Source: Dokdonella_A ginsengisoli (GTDB lineage: Bacteria > Pseudomonadota > Gammaproteobacteria > Xanthomonadales > Rhodanobacteraceae). From it: 64,000 nucleotides of DNA. Both the position numbers and the translations under genes were made by a program. How positions within the stretch are numbered: position 1 is the stretch's first letter; each line of letters starts with the position of its first letter. Below the pieces are notes generated by a model. It did no database searches. It saw nothing but the letters and a program-made list of their open reading frames with translations, and was not told the origin of the DNA. The stretch covers positions 62,001-126,000 of the forward strand of contig NZ_JBHSHD010000007.1 in NCBI RefSeq assembly GCF_042652785.1, given 5' to 3'. Positions 38,005 through 52,449 of the stretch are shown piece by piece.

Positions 38005-38029
38005 GGATGCCCGCGTTCGCGGGCATGAC
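38005..38029 (+). repeat. REP-like palindrome, copy 4
   Basis: Perfect G-C variant of the stem. Together with the copy at 37945 it makes a two-element unit like the BIME arrangement of enterobacterial REPs. Confidence 0.9.
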
Positions 38030-38106
38030 GTCGCGGGTGGCCGGATGGCGCTGCAGAAACCCGATGCCTCCTGCGCGGGCCGGCTGCCTCTGCCAGAGCA
38101 ACACTC

Positions 38107-39495
38107 TTACCCGCGCGGCATCGCCGCCGCCTGCGCGATCTCCACGCGCAGGGTCTCGGCCAGCTCCGCGCGCGCGACCTCGAACTGCTCCTGCTTGCGC
38201 AGGTCCTTGACCGTGACCACGCCCTTGGCGATCTCGTCCGATCCGAGCACGAGCACGAAGCGGATGCCGGCGCGGTCGGCGTACTTGAACTGCTTCGCCA
38301 GCTTGCCGGGCTCGACCACCGCCTCGGTGTTGATGCCGGCGCGGCGCAGCTCGGTGGCGAGTTCGAGGTAGCGCGGCAGCTCGTTCTCGTCCATCTGCGC
38401 GACCAGCGCCTGCACCGTGCTGCGGCCGCCCTTGAGCAGGCCGGCCTCGCGCAGCTGCCAGTACAGGCGCGTGGCGCCGATCGAGATGCCCACGCCGGGC
38501 AGCTTCGACTTCGTGTAGTGGCTGGCGAGGTTCTCGTAACGGCCGCCGGAGCAGATCGAGCCGATCTGCGGGTGGTCGTTCAAGGTCGTCTCGTAGACGG
38601 TACCGGTGTAGTAGTCCAGGCCGCGCGCGATCGACAGGTTCAGCGCGAAGTGCGATTCCGGCACGCCGAAGGCCTTGATCAGGGTCAGCGTCTCCCTCAG
38701 CTCCGCCCTGCCCTGTTCGAGCGCCTCGCTGCCGGCGCCGAGCGAATCGAGCTTGGCCAGCGCCTGGTCCAGCGAGGTGGAGCGGAACGCGACGAAATCC
38801 AGCAGTTTGCCGACCGCGTCGGCCGAGAGCCCGAAGCCCTCGCCCGTCAGCGTGGCGCGCACCGCGTCGACGCCGCGCTTGTCGAGCTTGTCGACCTCGC
38901 GCAGCACCGCCGCCTGCCGCTCCGCATCGGTCAGGCCCAGTCCCTCGAGCCAGCCGCGCATCAGCTTGCGGTTGTTGACCTGGATCGTGAACGCGCCGAT
39001 GTCCAGCTCGCGGAACACGCTGTAGATGACCGCCGGCAGTTCGGCGTCGTAACGCACCGACAGCGCGTCCTTGCCGACCACGTCGATGTCGCACTGGTAG
39101 AACTCGCGGAAGCGCCCGCGCTGCGCGCGCTCGCCGCGGTAGACGCGCTGGATCTGGTAGCGGCGGAACGGGAAGGCCAGGTCGTGCTCGTGCTCGGCGA
39201 CGTAGCGCGCCAGCGGCACGGTCAGGTCGAAGCGCAGCGCCAGTTCCGGCACCTCGCCGTCCTTGGCCGCCTGCAGCGCGCCGGTGGACTGCACGAAATA
39301 CACCTGGCGCTCGGTCTCGCCGCCTTCCTTGGTCAGCAGCACGCTGGAGAATTCCATCACCGGCGTCTCGATCGGCAGGAAGCCGTAGCGTTCGAAGTTG
39401 CGCCGGATCGCGTCCAGCATGCCCTGGAACTCGACCTGGTCGAGCGGCAGCAGTTCGAGCACGCCGGGCATCGTGCGGGCGGGTGTGAAAGCCAT
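38107..39495 (-). CDS. hisS: Histidine--tRNA ligase HisS
   Basis: Class II synthetase of 462 residues. Motif 2 is visible as YRGERAQRGRFREFYQCD, and the histidine-specific signature as ARGLDYYTGTVYE, followed by SGGRYENL and the C-terminal anticodon domain (ALVAQMDENELPRYLELATELR). The ATG at 39495 (MAFTPARTMPG) fits family N termini; the frame extends 54 codons upstream only because the DNA is GC-rich. It charges tRNA-His in the cytoplasm. Gene order HutH-like then HisS places a histidine-consuming and a histidine-charging enzyme on the same strand, 190 nt apart. Confidence 0.95.
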   Translation of the reverse strand: MAFTPARTMPGVLELLPLDQVEFQGMLDAIRRNFERYGFLPIETPVMEFSSVLLTKEGGETERQVYFVQSTGALQAAKDGEVPELALRFDLTVPLARYVAEHEHDLAFPFRRYQIQRVYRGERAQRGRFREFYQCDIDVVGKDALSVRYDAELPAVIYSVFRELDIGAFTIQVNNRKLMRGWLEGLGLTDAERQAAVLREVDKLDKRGVDAVRATLTGEGFGLSADAVGKLLDFVAFRSTSLDQALAKLDSLGAGSEALEQGRAELRETLTLIKAFGVPESHFALNLSIARGLDYYTGTVYETTLNDHPQIGSICSGGRYENLASHYTKSKLPGVGISIGATRLYWQLREAGLLKGGRSTVQALVAQMDENELPRYLELATELRRAGINTEAVVEPGKLAKQFKYADRAGIRFVLVLGSDEIAKGVVTVKDLRKQEQFEVARAELAETLRVEIAQAAAMPRG

Positions 39496-39637
39496 GGATG
39501 TCCTTGAAATAATCGCGCCGCGGCGGCGGCGGAGCCGCGGCGGACGCGGGCCGCCTAGGTTAGCAGATGGCCGTGCGCGGCCGGGCGGCGCGGCGGACCC
39601 GCAAGCCGGCGCCGGAAGGCCGCCGTCGCCGGACGTA

Positions 39638-39666
39638 TTGCACACCGCGTTGGCCATCGTTAGAAT
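39638..39666 (+). promoter_or_regulatory. Sigma-70 promoter of tRNA-Pro
   Basis: TTGCAC (39638-39643), exactly 17 nt, then TAGAAT (39661-39666), ending 24 nt before the mature tRNA. This is the best promoter match seen in the window. Confidence 0.8.
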
Positions 39667-39690
39667 TCGCGGCCCGCTACGGCGGACAGT

Positions 39691-39767
39691 CGGGGTGTAG
39701 CTCAGCCTGGTAGAGCGCTACCTTCGGGAGGTAGAAGTCGCAAGTTCGAATCCTGTCACCCCGACCA
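39691..39767 (+). tRNA. tRNA-Pro (anticodon CGG)
   Basis: A 77-nt cloverleaf with encoded CCA. Acceptor stem CGGGGTG/CACCCCG, D arm GCTC...GAGC, anticodon stem CTACC/GGTAG around loop TTCGGGA giving anticodon CGG, and T loop TTCGAAT. One A-C mismatch in the T stem is also found, as far as I recall, in other gammaproteobacterial tRNA-Pro genes. Confidence 0.95.
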
Positions 39768-39780
39768 ACTCTTTCGACGA

Positions 39781-39811
39781 AAAGGCCACCGCAGCGCGGT
39801 GGCCTTTTTCG
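39781..39811 (+). terminator. Rho-independent terminator of tRNA-Pro
   Basis: A 12-bp perfect stem (39781-39792 with 39796-39807), 3-nt loop, followed by TTTTTC. Confidence 0.9.
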
Positions 39812-39951
39812 TTGCCGCGAGCCGGCCGGGGAACGGGGTTGGGACGCAGGATGCGCACCGTGACGAACAGCCAGTGCGGGGCGGCCGGGGAAGCCGTACT
39901 CTGCGCTCCAATTCGCCCCCTTCCCCGGTTTGCAGCCGCGTGGTGCCGAGT

Positions 39952-40532
39952 ATGGACAGGCCCGCAACTCCCCTCGCCGACCCCGATCGAGCGGCCGTCA
40001 CCGGCCTGCTGCACGCCTGGAGCGGCGGCGACTCGGGCGCCGGCGAACGCCTGACCGAGCTGGTCTACGCGCGCGTGCGCGCGATTGCCGGCAAGCACCT
40101 GCGCCAGTTCGGCGAGCGGCTGACCCTGCAGCCGACGGAACTGGCCAACGAACTGTTCCTGCGCCTGATCGACGCCGACGTCGCCTGGCAGGACCGCCGC
40201 CATTTCTACGGCGTGGTCAGCGTGGCGATGCGGCGCATCCTGGTCGACGCGGCGCGCGCGCGCGGCAGCGAGCGGCGCGGCGGCGGCGAAGTGCACGTCA
40301 CGCTGTCGGCCGCCGAGAACGCCGCCGGCGGCGACTCCGGCGAGGCGCTGGCGCTGGAAGAAGCGCTCGACGCGCTGCGCGCGATCGATGCGCGCAAGTG
40401 CGAGATCGTCGAGCTGAACTACCTGCTCGGGCTCAAGCGCGAGGAGATCGCCGAGGTGGTCGGCGTGTCGGTGCCGACCGTCGACCGCGAACTGCGCTTC
40501 GCGCGCGCCTGGCTCAAGCAGCAGCTCGCCGC

Positions 40533-40536
<4 letters not shown>
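39952..40536 (+). CDS. RNA polymerase sigma factor, ECF-like (Sig-70_X6 type), second copy
   Basis: Sigma-70 family protein of 194 residues, paralogue of that at 7703. Region 2 reads LQPTELANELFLRLIDADVAWQ with the AMRRILVDAARARGSERRGGG signature of TIGR02999; region 4 reads REEIAEVVGVSVPTVDRELRFARAWL. The kinase gene starts at the last 4 nt (ATGA), so the two are translationally coupled. The start ATG follows directly after the tRNA-Pro terminator region by about 140 nt. Region 3 is absent as in other ECF proteins. Confidence 0.9.
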
Positions 40537-43292
<2,756 letters not shown>

Positions 43293-43427
43293 CCTCGCCG
43301 CCCGCCGGGCGGCGATCGGTCGGGACGCTCGGTTCGGACGATCGGTTTGCGCGCCGGACACCGTATTGGTCGGATGAACCCTGCCGCTACGCGGCGGAAG
43401 GCCGCCACCCGCAACGCGACACCGCGC

Positions 43428-46184
<2,757 letters not shown>

Positions 46185-46208
46185 CACCGCGCGCCGCGAA
46201 ACTCCCGG

Positions 46209-46496
46209 CTAGCGGCGACCGGCCAGATCGGCGTACTGCGGATGCCTGGCCAGCCACGCAGCGGCGTAGGAGCAGGCCGGCACCACGCGCCAACCCTCGC
46301 GCCGGGCCGTGTCGAACGCCGCAAGCGTCAGCGCGGCGGCGATGCCGCGGCCGCCGACCGCGGCGGGCACGCCGGTGTGGGTGATGGTCAGGACGCCGTC
46401 GTGCAACTGGTAGTCGAGCACGCACAGCGCGCCGTCGACGGTGGTCTGGAAACGGCTCGCCGCTTCGTTGCGGACGATCGTGTAGTCCTGGCTCAT
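46209..46496 (-). CDS. GNAT-family N-acetyltransferase, YjdJ-like
   Basis: Short acetyltransferase of 95 residues. The acetyl-CoA-binding segment VGGRGIAAALTLAAFDTARREGW and the following VVPACSYAAAWLARHP are characteristic of the small YjdJ/CTL-type GNAT proteins (about 90-100 residues), which contain only the core of the fold. The ATG at 46496 gives MSQDYTIVRNEAASRF. Substrate unknown. It converges with the kinase gene, 24 nt apart. Confidence 0.88.
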   Translation of the reverse strand: MSQDYTIVRNEAASRFQTTVDGALCVLDYQLHDGVLTITHTGVPAAVGGRGIAAALTLAAFDTARREGWRVVPACSYAAAWLARHPQYADLAGRR

Positions 46497-46759
46497 GGGC
46501 GGCTCCGCCGGCGGGGCAAAGCGCGAGGCTAGCCGCTTTCGCACCCGGGCGTAACCTGCGTCCTGGCGCGAGGTGCCGCATGGCTTTCACCTGCATCCGT
46601 CCCGCCGCGCCGCTGCACGCGTCGATGCTCGTCGACCTGCCCGAGGACGAGGCGCGCGTTCACGCCGACGACGCGCAGCGGCGGCGCCTTGCCGGAATCC
46701 GCGAGACGCGTGCGGCGCGGCGGACTACGCTGTGCGGGTCCACTCTTACGGAGACGCCC

Positions 46760-47206
46760 ATGTCCCGCCACGCCGCGAACACCGTTTCCACGATCATTCC
46801 GGGCCTGCGCTATCGCGACGCGCTGGCCGCGATCGACTGGCTCTGCAACGCGTTCGGCTTCGAGAAACAGGCCGTCTACGCCGACGGCGACGTCGTGCAC
46901 CACGCGCAGCTCACCTTCGGCAACGGCATGATCATGCTCGGCTCGGTCGCGCGCGCCAGCGACAGCGCCTGGGGCGATCGCATCGCCCAGCCCGACGAGA
47001 TCGGCGGCCGCGAGACGCAGGCGCCCTACGTGATCGTGGCCGACTGCAAGGCGCACTACGAGCACGCGAAGGCGGCCGGCGCAGTGATCGTCGACGAGTA
47101 CGAGACCAAGGACTACGGCGGCGCCGGCTACAGCTGCCGCGACCTCGAGGGGCATATGTGGAGCTTCGGCAGCTACGATCCATGGAAGCCGGCCGACGCC
47201 GGCTGA
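46760..47206 (+). CDS. VOC-family (glyoxalase/bleomycin-resistance-like) protein
   Basis: Protein of 148 residues with the paired beta-alpha-beta-beta-beta motif of the VOC superfamily: IIPGLRYRDALAAIDWLCNAFGFEK, HHAQLTFGNGMIMLG, and the C-terminal YSCRDLEGHMWSFGSYDPW with the conserved metal or substrate-binding glutamate in EGHMW. It resembles the PhnB/YdeF subgroup. GGAG lies 7 nt before the ATG. Cytoplasmic; substrate unknown. The next gene converges after only 6 nt. Confidence 0.88.
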   Translation: MSRHAANTVSTIIPGLRYRDALAAIDWLCNAFGFEKQAVYADGDVVHHAQLTFGNGMIMLGSVARASDSAWGDRIAQPDEIGGRETQAPYVIVADCKAHYEHAKAAGAVIVDEYETKDYGGAGYSCRDLEGHMWSFGSYDPWKPADAG

Positions 47207-47212
47207 TGCGCG

Positions 47213-48487
47213 CTACTTCGGCCGCTCGCGCTCGCGGCCGATGATGATGCGTGCGTAGCGCTGGTAGGTGAAGTACGACCAGATCCATTCCCACATCACG
47301 ACGATGCGGTTGCGGAATCCGATCAGGAAGAACACGTGCGCGACCAGCCAGAACAGCCAGGCGAACACGCCGGACAGGCGCAGGCCGCGCAGGTCGACGA
47401 CCGCGGCCATGCGTCCGATGGTGGCGAGGTTGCCGTAGTCGCGGTAGCGGAACGGCCGTGACGTGCGGCCGGCGAGGCGGTCGCGGATCGCCGCGCCGAC
47501 GTAGGCGCCCATCTGCTTGGCGGCCGGCGCGACGCCGGGCACCGGCTTGCCGTCCGTCGCGACGCTGGCGAGATCGCCAATCACGAACACGTCCGCATGG
47601 CCGGGCAGCGACAGGTCCGGCTCCACCTTGACGCGGCCGGCGCGGTCGCGCTCGGCGCCGAGCTGCGCGCCGAGCGGCGAGGCGGCGACGCCGGCCGCCC
47701 ACAGCACGGTGCGCGCGCGGATGCGGCGCTCGCCGAGCAGCACGCCGCGCTCGTCGATGCCGGTCACCGCCTGTCCGGTCAGCACCTCGACGCCGAGCCT
47801 GCACAGCTGCACGCGCGCCTTCTCCGACAGCGACTCGGGCATCGACGGCAGCACGCGCGGGCCGGCCTCGACCAGGTGCACGTTGGCGGTGCGCGGATCG
47901 CTGCGGCGGAACTCGCGCGGCAAGGTGTGGCGCGCGATCTCGGCCAGCGTGCCGGCCAGTTCCACGCCGGTCGGGCCGCCGCCGATGACGACGAAGTTCA
48001 GCCACTCGGCGCGCGCCGCCGGATCGCTCTCGCGCTCGGCGAACTCGAATGCCTCGAGCATGTGGCGGCGGATGAAGAAGGCGTCGTCGAGCGTCTTCAG
48101 TCCCGGCGCGTGCGCGGCCCAGTCGTCGTGCCCGAAGTAGGAATGGCGCGCGCCGGTGGCGACCACCAGGTAGTCGTAGCCGAGTTCGCCGCTGGCGAGC
48201 GTGACGCGCCGCGCGTCCACGTCGACGGCGGTCGCCTCGTCCATCAGCACGGTCACGTTGCGCTGCCGGCGCAGGATGTGCCGCAGCGGCGCGGCGATGT
48301 CCGGCGAGGACAGGCCGGCCATCGCGACCTGGTACAGCAGCGGCTGGAACAGATGGTGGTTGGTGCGGTCCACCAGGGTCACGCGCACCGGTGCCGAGGC
48401 CAGCGCGCGCGTCGCCCACAGGCCGCCGAAGCCGCCGCCGAGGATCAGCACGTGGGGTTCGCGCGAGATCGTTCCGGTATCGTCCAT
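47213..48487 (-). CDS. Type II NADH:quinone oxidoreductase (NDH-2-like)
   Basis: Flavoprotein of 424 residues. The N-terminal FAD-binding motif GGGFGGL lies about residue 18, the NAD-binding motif GGGPTGVELAGTLAE about residue 165, and GDLASV before a C-terminal hydrophobic anchor (FAWLFWLVAHVFFLIGF). This is the layout of NDH-2 enzymes, which oxidise NADH and reduce quinone without pumping protons. The ATG at 48487 is preferred; the frame runs 84 codons further upstream into the next gene. It follows the membrane protein gene by 4 nt. Confidence 0.9.
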   Translation of the reverse strand: MDDTGTISREPHVLILGGGFGGLWATRALASAPVRVTLVDRTNHHLFQPLLYQVAMAGLSSPDIAAPLRHILRRQRNVTVLMDEATAVDVDARRVTLASGELGYDYLVVATGARHSYFGHDDWAAHAPGLKTLDDAFFIRRHMLEAFEFAERESDPAARAEWLNFVVIGGGPTGVELAGTLAEIARHTLPREFRRSDPRTANVHLVEAGPRVLPSMPESLSEKARVQLCRLGVEVLTGQAVTGIDERGVLLGERRIRARTVLWAAGVAASPLGAQLGAERDRAGRVKVEPDLSLPGHADVFVIGDLASVATDGKPVPGVAPAAKQMGAYVGAAIRDRLAGRTSRPFRYRDYGNLATIGRMAAVVDLRGLRLSGVFAWLFWLVAHVFFLIGFRNRIVVMWEWIWSYFTYQRYARIIIGRERERPK

Positions 48488-48491
48488 GCGC

Positions 48492-49154
48492 TCATTCTGC
48501 CCGATCGCCGGCCCCCGCCGGCAGCACCGCGCGCCGCCGCGCCATCGCGCGATCGAGCGCGACGAGGAGCAGGCCGAGCGCGAGGAACAGCACGCCGACC
48601 AGCACGCCGTTGCGCAGCACCGCGGCGTAGCCGAGCGCGCCGACTTCGAGGAACGGATACGGATACCAGCCGGTCCAGGCGCCGTGCAGCAGCGACCACA
48701 GCAGGAACACGCCGGGGAACAGCAGCCAGCGCGGCGCATCGCTCCAGCGCAGGCGGCCGTGCCCGGCGGCGACCAGCCACCAGGCCAGATACGCCAGCGG
48801 CGTGACGTAGTGCAGCGCCTTGTCCACCAGCCACTGCGCGCCGGTCGGCGCCCAGGTGGCGCTGAGCACGAAGAAATACACCAGGCCCGTCACGCCGATG
48901 CACAGCGCCACGCCGCCGCGCACCGCCGCGTCGGCGAAGAAGCCGGCCCGGCGCGCCGAGCGCAGCGCGGACGTCACCGTCAGCGCCACCAGCAGGTTGC
49001 TCAGGATCGTGAAGAAGCTGAAGTAGCGCAGCGTCGCCACCCACGGCCCGGGATCGTTCCAGGTCCCGGCCAGCATCAGGACGTACTGCGCGAGCAGCGC
49101 GGCCCAGGCGACGACGGCAACGCCGAGCGCGAGCAGACGGGTCGATGACGACAT
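48492..49154 (-). CDS. Pr6Pr-family membrane protein
   Basis: Integral membrane protein of 220 residues with six or seven membrane segments (LLALGVAVVAWAALLAQY, FFTILSNLLVALTV, ALCIGVTGLVYFFVLS and others). The segments YFSFFTILSNLLVA and LHYVTPLAYLAWWL are typical of the Pr6Pr family, related to eukaryotic FAR-17a/AIG1 proteins. Function unknown; it lies 4 nt upstream of the NDH-2 gene, so they are probably co-transcribed, and it diverges from the DUF72 gene. Confidence 0.85.
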   Translation of the reverse strand: MSSSTRLLALGVAVVAWAALLAQYVLMLAGTWNDPGPWVATLRYFSFFTILSNLLVALTVTSALRSARRAGFFADAAVRGGVALCIGVTGLVYFFVLSATWAPTGAQWLVDKALHYVTPLAYLAWWLVAAGHGRLRWSDAPRWLLFPGVFLLWSLLHGAWTGWYPYPFLEVGALGYAAVLRNGVLVGVLFLALGLLLVALDRAMARRRAVLPAGAGDRAE

Positions 49155-49235
49155 GCGGATTTCGCTTCCACGACCGGACGCCGCATCATAGCCGCGCAGA
49201 GCGGCCGCGAACCGTCCGCGATACCGGAGTTGCGC

Positions 49236-50090
49236 ATGCCCAAACCGACATCCGAAGCCGGCGACCTGTTCGCCGCGCCCGCCTCCCGCGCCGGACGCGT
49301 GCGCGCCGGCATCGGCGGCTGGACCTACGCGCCGTGGCGCGACAATTTCTATCCGGCCAAGCTGGTGCAGCGGCGCGAACTGGAATACGCCAGCCGCGCG
49401 CTGACCGCGATCGAGGTCAACGGCACCTACTACGGCGCGCAGAAGCCGGCCACCTACGCGAAGTGGCGCGCGGAAACGCCCGACGGTTTCGTCTTCTCGC
49501 TGAAGGCGCCGCGCTACGCCACCGACCGGCGCGTGCTGGCCGAGGCCGGCAAGACGATCGCCGACTTCGTCGACGGCGGGCTGGCCGAACTCGGCGACCG
49601 CCTCGGCCCGATCAACTGGCAGTTCCAGCCGGGCAAGACTTTCGACGCGGCCGACTTCGGCGCCTTCCTCGAGCTGCTGCCGCGCACGCTCGACGGCCGT
49701 GCGCTGCGTCACGTGGTCGAGGTGCGCCATGCAAGCTTCCTGTGCGCCCAATACGTCGAACTCGCGCGCCGGCATCGCGTGGCGACGGTGTTCACCGACT
49801 CGCCGAAGTACCCCTCCTTCGCCGACCTCACCGGCGATTTCGTCTACGTGCGGCTGATGCGCAGCGAGGCCGCGCAGGCGAGCGGCTATCCGCCCGCCGC
49901 GCTCGACGGCTGGGCCGCGCGCGCGAACGCCTGGGCGATGGGCGAGGAGCCCGACGACCTGCCGCGCGTGCTCGCGCCGGCGGCGCGCACCGCCGCACGC
50001 GACGTGTTCGTCTACTTCATCAACGGCGCGAAGGAGCGCGCGCCGCACGCGGCGATGGGCCTGCTCGAACGCCTGCGCGGGGCCGCCTGA
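49236..50090 (+). CDS. DUF72 domain protein (YecE-like)
   Basis: Cytoplasmic protein of 284 residues with the TIM-barrel-like DUF72 signatures: GIGGWTYAPWRDNFYP near the start, IEVNGTYYGAQKPATYAKW, FSLKAPRYAT, and FVYFINGAKERAP near the end. The ATG at 49236 has CCGGAG 6 nt upstream; a TTG two codons earlier is possible. DUF72 proteins are widespread but their reaction is not established. It diverges from the Pr6Pr gene and converges with the aminotransferase gene. Confidence 0.9.
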   Translation: MPKPTSEAGDLFAAPASRAGRVRAGIGGWTYAPWRDNFYPAKLVQRRELEYASRALTAIEVNGTYYGAQKPATYAKWRAETPDGFVFSLKAPRYATDRRVLAEAGKTIADFVDGGLAELGDRLGPINWQFQPGKTFDAADFGAFLELLPRTLDGRALRHVVEVRHASFLCAQYVELARRHRVATVFTDSPKYPSFADLTGDFVYVRLMRSEAAQASGYPPAALDGWAARANAWAMGEEPDDLPRVLAPAARTAARDVFVYFINGAKERAPHAAMGLLERLRGAA

Positions 50091-50115
50091 TCCGGCGGAC
50101 GGATATCGGCAATCC

Positions 50116-50925
50116 CTAGATTCGCTGCCAAGGCGCCGTTCGCACCGCCGCGGCGAGCGCGCCGGCCAGCTCCGGCGCCGCGGCGAATTCGACCGCGTCG
50201 ATCGCGGCGATCGGCTGCACGGCGCAACCCGAATTGGTGAAGAACGCGGCGCGGAAGTTCGCGATCTCGTCCAGCCCGACGCGGCGCACGAGGCTGGGCA
50301 CGCCGGTCTCTCGCAGGCCGGCCTGCAGCAGCTGCATCGACACGCCGCGCAGCATCGGCGCGTCGGGCCAGACCACGCGCGCGCCGTCGAAGAAGCCGAC
50401 GTTCCAGATCGAGCCTTCCGACACCGCGCCGTCCGCCGTGACGAACAGCGCGTCGTCGGCGCCGCGCGACTGCGCCAGGCGGCGCTGGTGGAACAGGCCG
50501 AAGGTGCCGACGTGCTTGATGTGCGGCGCCTCGCGCTGGTAGCGCACGCTGGCCACGCGCAGCGGCGGACCGGCCGACGCGCGGGCCGGAGCGGTGGTGA
50601 CCAGCACGTCCGGTGCGGCCGGCGTCAGCGGACGGTCGCGGTCGAAGCGGCGCGAGAACACGTTCACACGCAGCGAGAGTTCGTCCGCGCCGGCGACCGC
50701 GCGGCGCATCCAGCCACGCGTCGCCTCGAGGTCGAGCGGGTGGCCGAACAGTTCCTGCGTGGCCTGCTGCAGGCGCTGCAGATGCAGGTCCAGGCCCGGC
50801 GCGCAGCCGTCGCGCACCTGCATCGAGGTGAAGTGGCCGTAGTTCTGCACCGCCAGCAGGCGCAGATCGTCGAGCCCGGCCGGCTCGCCGTTGAGTTCGA
50901 TGCGGTTCCACGCCTGGCGATTCAT
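50116..50925 (-). CDS. Class IV pyridoxal-phosphate aminotransferase (BCAT/PabC-like)
   Basis: Enzyme of 269 residues of fold type IV. The PLP lysine is expected in APHIKHVGTFG, followed by VSEGSIWNVGF, in which the glutamate and asparagine of the family (EGSxxN) are kept, and a C-terminal FFTNSGCAVQPI. This is the pattern of branched-chain aminotransferase, D-amino acid aminotransferase and 4-amino-4-deoxychorismate lyase; I cannot decide between them. The ATG at 50925 (MNRQAWNRIEL) is chosen; the frame continues 12 codons upstream without a plausible start. Cytoplasmic. Confidence 0.85.
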   Translation of the reverse strand: MNRQAWNRIELNGEPAGLDDLRLLAVQNYGHFTSMQVRDGCAPGLDLHLQRLQQATQELFGHPLDLEATRGWMRRAVAGADELSLRVNVFSRRFDRDRPLTPAAPDVLVTTAPARASAGPPLRVASVRYQREAPHIKHVGTFGLFHQRRLAQSRGADDALFVTADGAVSEGSIWNVGFFDGARVVWPDAPMLRGVSMQLLQAGLRETGVPSLVRRVGLDEIANFRAAFFTNSGCAVQPIAAIDAVEFAAAPELAGALAAAVRTAPWQRI

Positions 50926-51052
50926 GCGCCGATTGTCCGGGCGGCACGCGCGGGCTGGCAATGCCTTGCGCGGACGCAGCGTCGCAGCGGTGCCCGGGGC
51001 CGCACGGAAGCGGACGCACGAGCGTGCAGGCGCGAACCGGGATCGCTTCCAT

Positions 51053-51077
51053 GGATGCCCGCGTTCGCGGGCATGAC
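51053..51077 (+). repeat. REP-like palindrome, copy 5
   Basis: Perfect G-C variant, in an inverted pair with the copy at 51165; 10 nt further on, from 51087, lies a half copy starting GTCATTCCCGCGG. Confidence 0.9.
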
Positions 51078-51164
51078 GGCGGGGGTGTCATTCCCGCGGC
51101 ATCGGAAACCCCCTTGCCACCTCACAGGGTTCCACTCGTTCGCGGAACCGCGTCGAACCGCGCC

Positions 51165-51189
51165 GTCATTCCCGCGAACGCGGGAATCC
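51165..51189 (-). repeat. REP-like palindrome, copy 6 (inverted, A-T variant)
   Basis: Perfect ATTCCCGCG/CGCGGGAAT stem on the opposite strand to copy 5, 87 nt away. Confidence 0.9.
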
Positions 51190-51412
51190 ATTGCGGCGTC
51201 GAGGAATGTCGGCATGCCCCCACCGACGAGAGGACACGGCGCCTGAGCCGCCCGCCTCGGGCTAGAATGCTGCGCTGCATCGTCGCCGCGGCAGCGCACC
51301 GCACCGCCTCGCTGCGCACACCCGGCCGCCCTCGTCTGCCGTGCTCGCCGCTTTCGCGGGCAGAGCGGGAGACGGCGACGCCGTTCCCGTGGACACCCGA
51401 GGATTCCCGATC

Positions 51413-52363
51413 GTGCACGCGCTCTCCCCCGCCGCCAAGGCCCAATGGCAGATCCATTTCTGCGTCCTGCTGTGGGGCTTCACCGCGATCCTCGGCAAGC
51501 TGATCACGCTCGACGCGCTGCCGCTGGTGTGGTGGCGCATGCTGCTGGTGGTGGCGGCGCTGGCGCTGCTGCCGCGCGCGTGGCGCGGCCTGCGCGCGAT
51601 GTCCGGCCGGCTGATGCTCGCCTACGCCGGCATCGGCGTGATCGTCGCGCTGCACTGGCTCACCTTCTACGCCTCGATCAAGCTCGCCAATGCTTCGGTC
51701 GGCGCGACCTGCATCGCGCTGGCGACGCCGTTCACCGCGCTGATCGAGCCGAAGCTGGCCGGGCGCCGCTTCTCGATGCGCGAGCTGCTGCTCGGCCTGG
51801 CCGTGCTGCCCGGCGTGGCGCTGGTCGCCGGCGGCGTACCGACCCAGATGCGCCTGGGCCTGCTCGTCGGCACGGTGTCGGCGGTGCTGGTCGCGCTGTT
51901 CGGCTCGCTCAACAAGCGCCTGGTCGAGCACGGCGACGCATTCTCGGTGACCGGCCTGGAACTGGGTGCCGGCGCGCTGTCGCTGATGCTGCTCGCGCCG
52001 GTGCTGGCGCTGGTGCACCCCTCGCTCGGCGGCGATCCGTTCGTGCTGCCGGGCGCGCACGACGGCGTCTATCTGGTCGTGCTGGCGCTGGCCTGCACGC
52101 TGCTGCCGTTCAGCCTGTGGCTGGTCGCGCTGCGCCACATGAGCGCGTTCGCCACGCAGCTGGCGACCAATCTGGAACCGGTCTACGCGATCGCGCTGGC
52201 GGCGCTGCTGCTGGGCGAGCAGAACGAGCTGACGCCGATGTTCTACCTCGGCGCCGCGATCATCATCGCAGCGGTGTTCGTGCACCCGCTGATCATGCGC
52301 CCGCGGCGCATCAGCCAGCCGGAGCTGGCGGCCACGGCCGAGGCCAAGGGCGTCACCGAATGA
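51413..52363 (+). CDS. EamA/DMT-family transporter
   Basis: Inner-membrane exporter of 316 residues with ten predicted helices in two EamA repeats (first from FCVLLWGFTAILGKLI, second from GLLVGTVSAVLVALFGSLNKRL). The segment LATNLEPVYAIALAALLLGE near the end is a strong family signature. The GTG at 51413 is chosen because GAGGA lies 9 nt upstream; the frame is open further upstream to 51341 without a ribosome site. Substrate is probably a metabolite or amino acid; unknown here. Confidence 0.9.
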   Translation: MHALSPAAKAQWQIHFCVLLWGFTAILGKLITLDALPLVWWRMLLVVAALALLPRAWRGLRAMSGRLMLAYAGIGVIVALHWLTFYASIKLANASVGATCIALATPFTALIEPKLAGRRFSMRELLLGLAVLPGVALVAGGVPTQMRLGLLVGTVSAVLVALFGSLNKRLVEHGDAFSVTGLELGAGALSLMLLAPVLALVHPSLGGDPFVLPGAHDGVYLVVLALACTLLPFSLWLVALRHMSAFATQLATNLEPVYAIALAALLLGEQNELTPMFYLGAAIIIAAVFVHPLIMRPRRISQPELAATAEAKGVTE

Positions 52364-52449
52364 ATTTCGCCGGGCCTGTCGATTTGCGCTGACACCGATC
52401 GTCGTCTTCGGGAAGGCCGCCGCCGGCGGCCATCTGCCGAGGAAGCCCC

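Larger units (their letters stand above)
50926..51412. other. Intergenic stretch of 487 nt upstream of the EamA transporter
   Basis: No convincing gene. It contains REP copies at 51053 and 51165 and a degenerate half copy near 51087, plus a -10-like TAGAAT at 51263-51268 without a good -35. The rest shows nothing recognisable. Confidence 0.65.
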
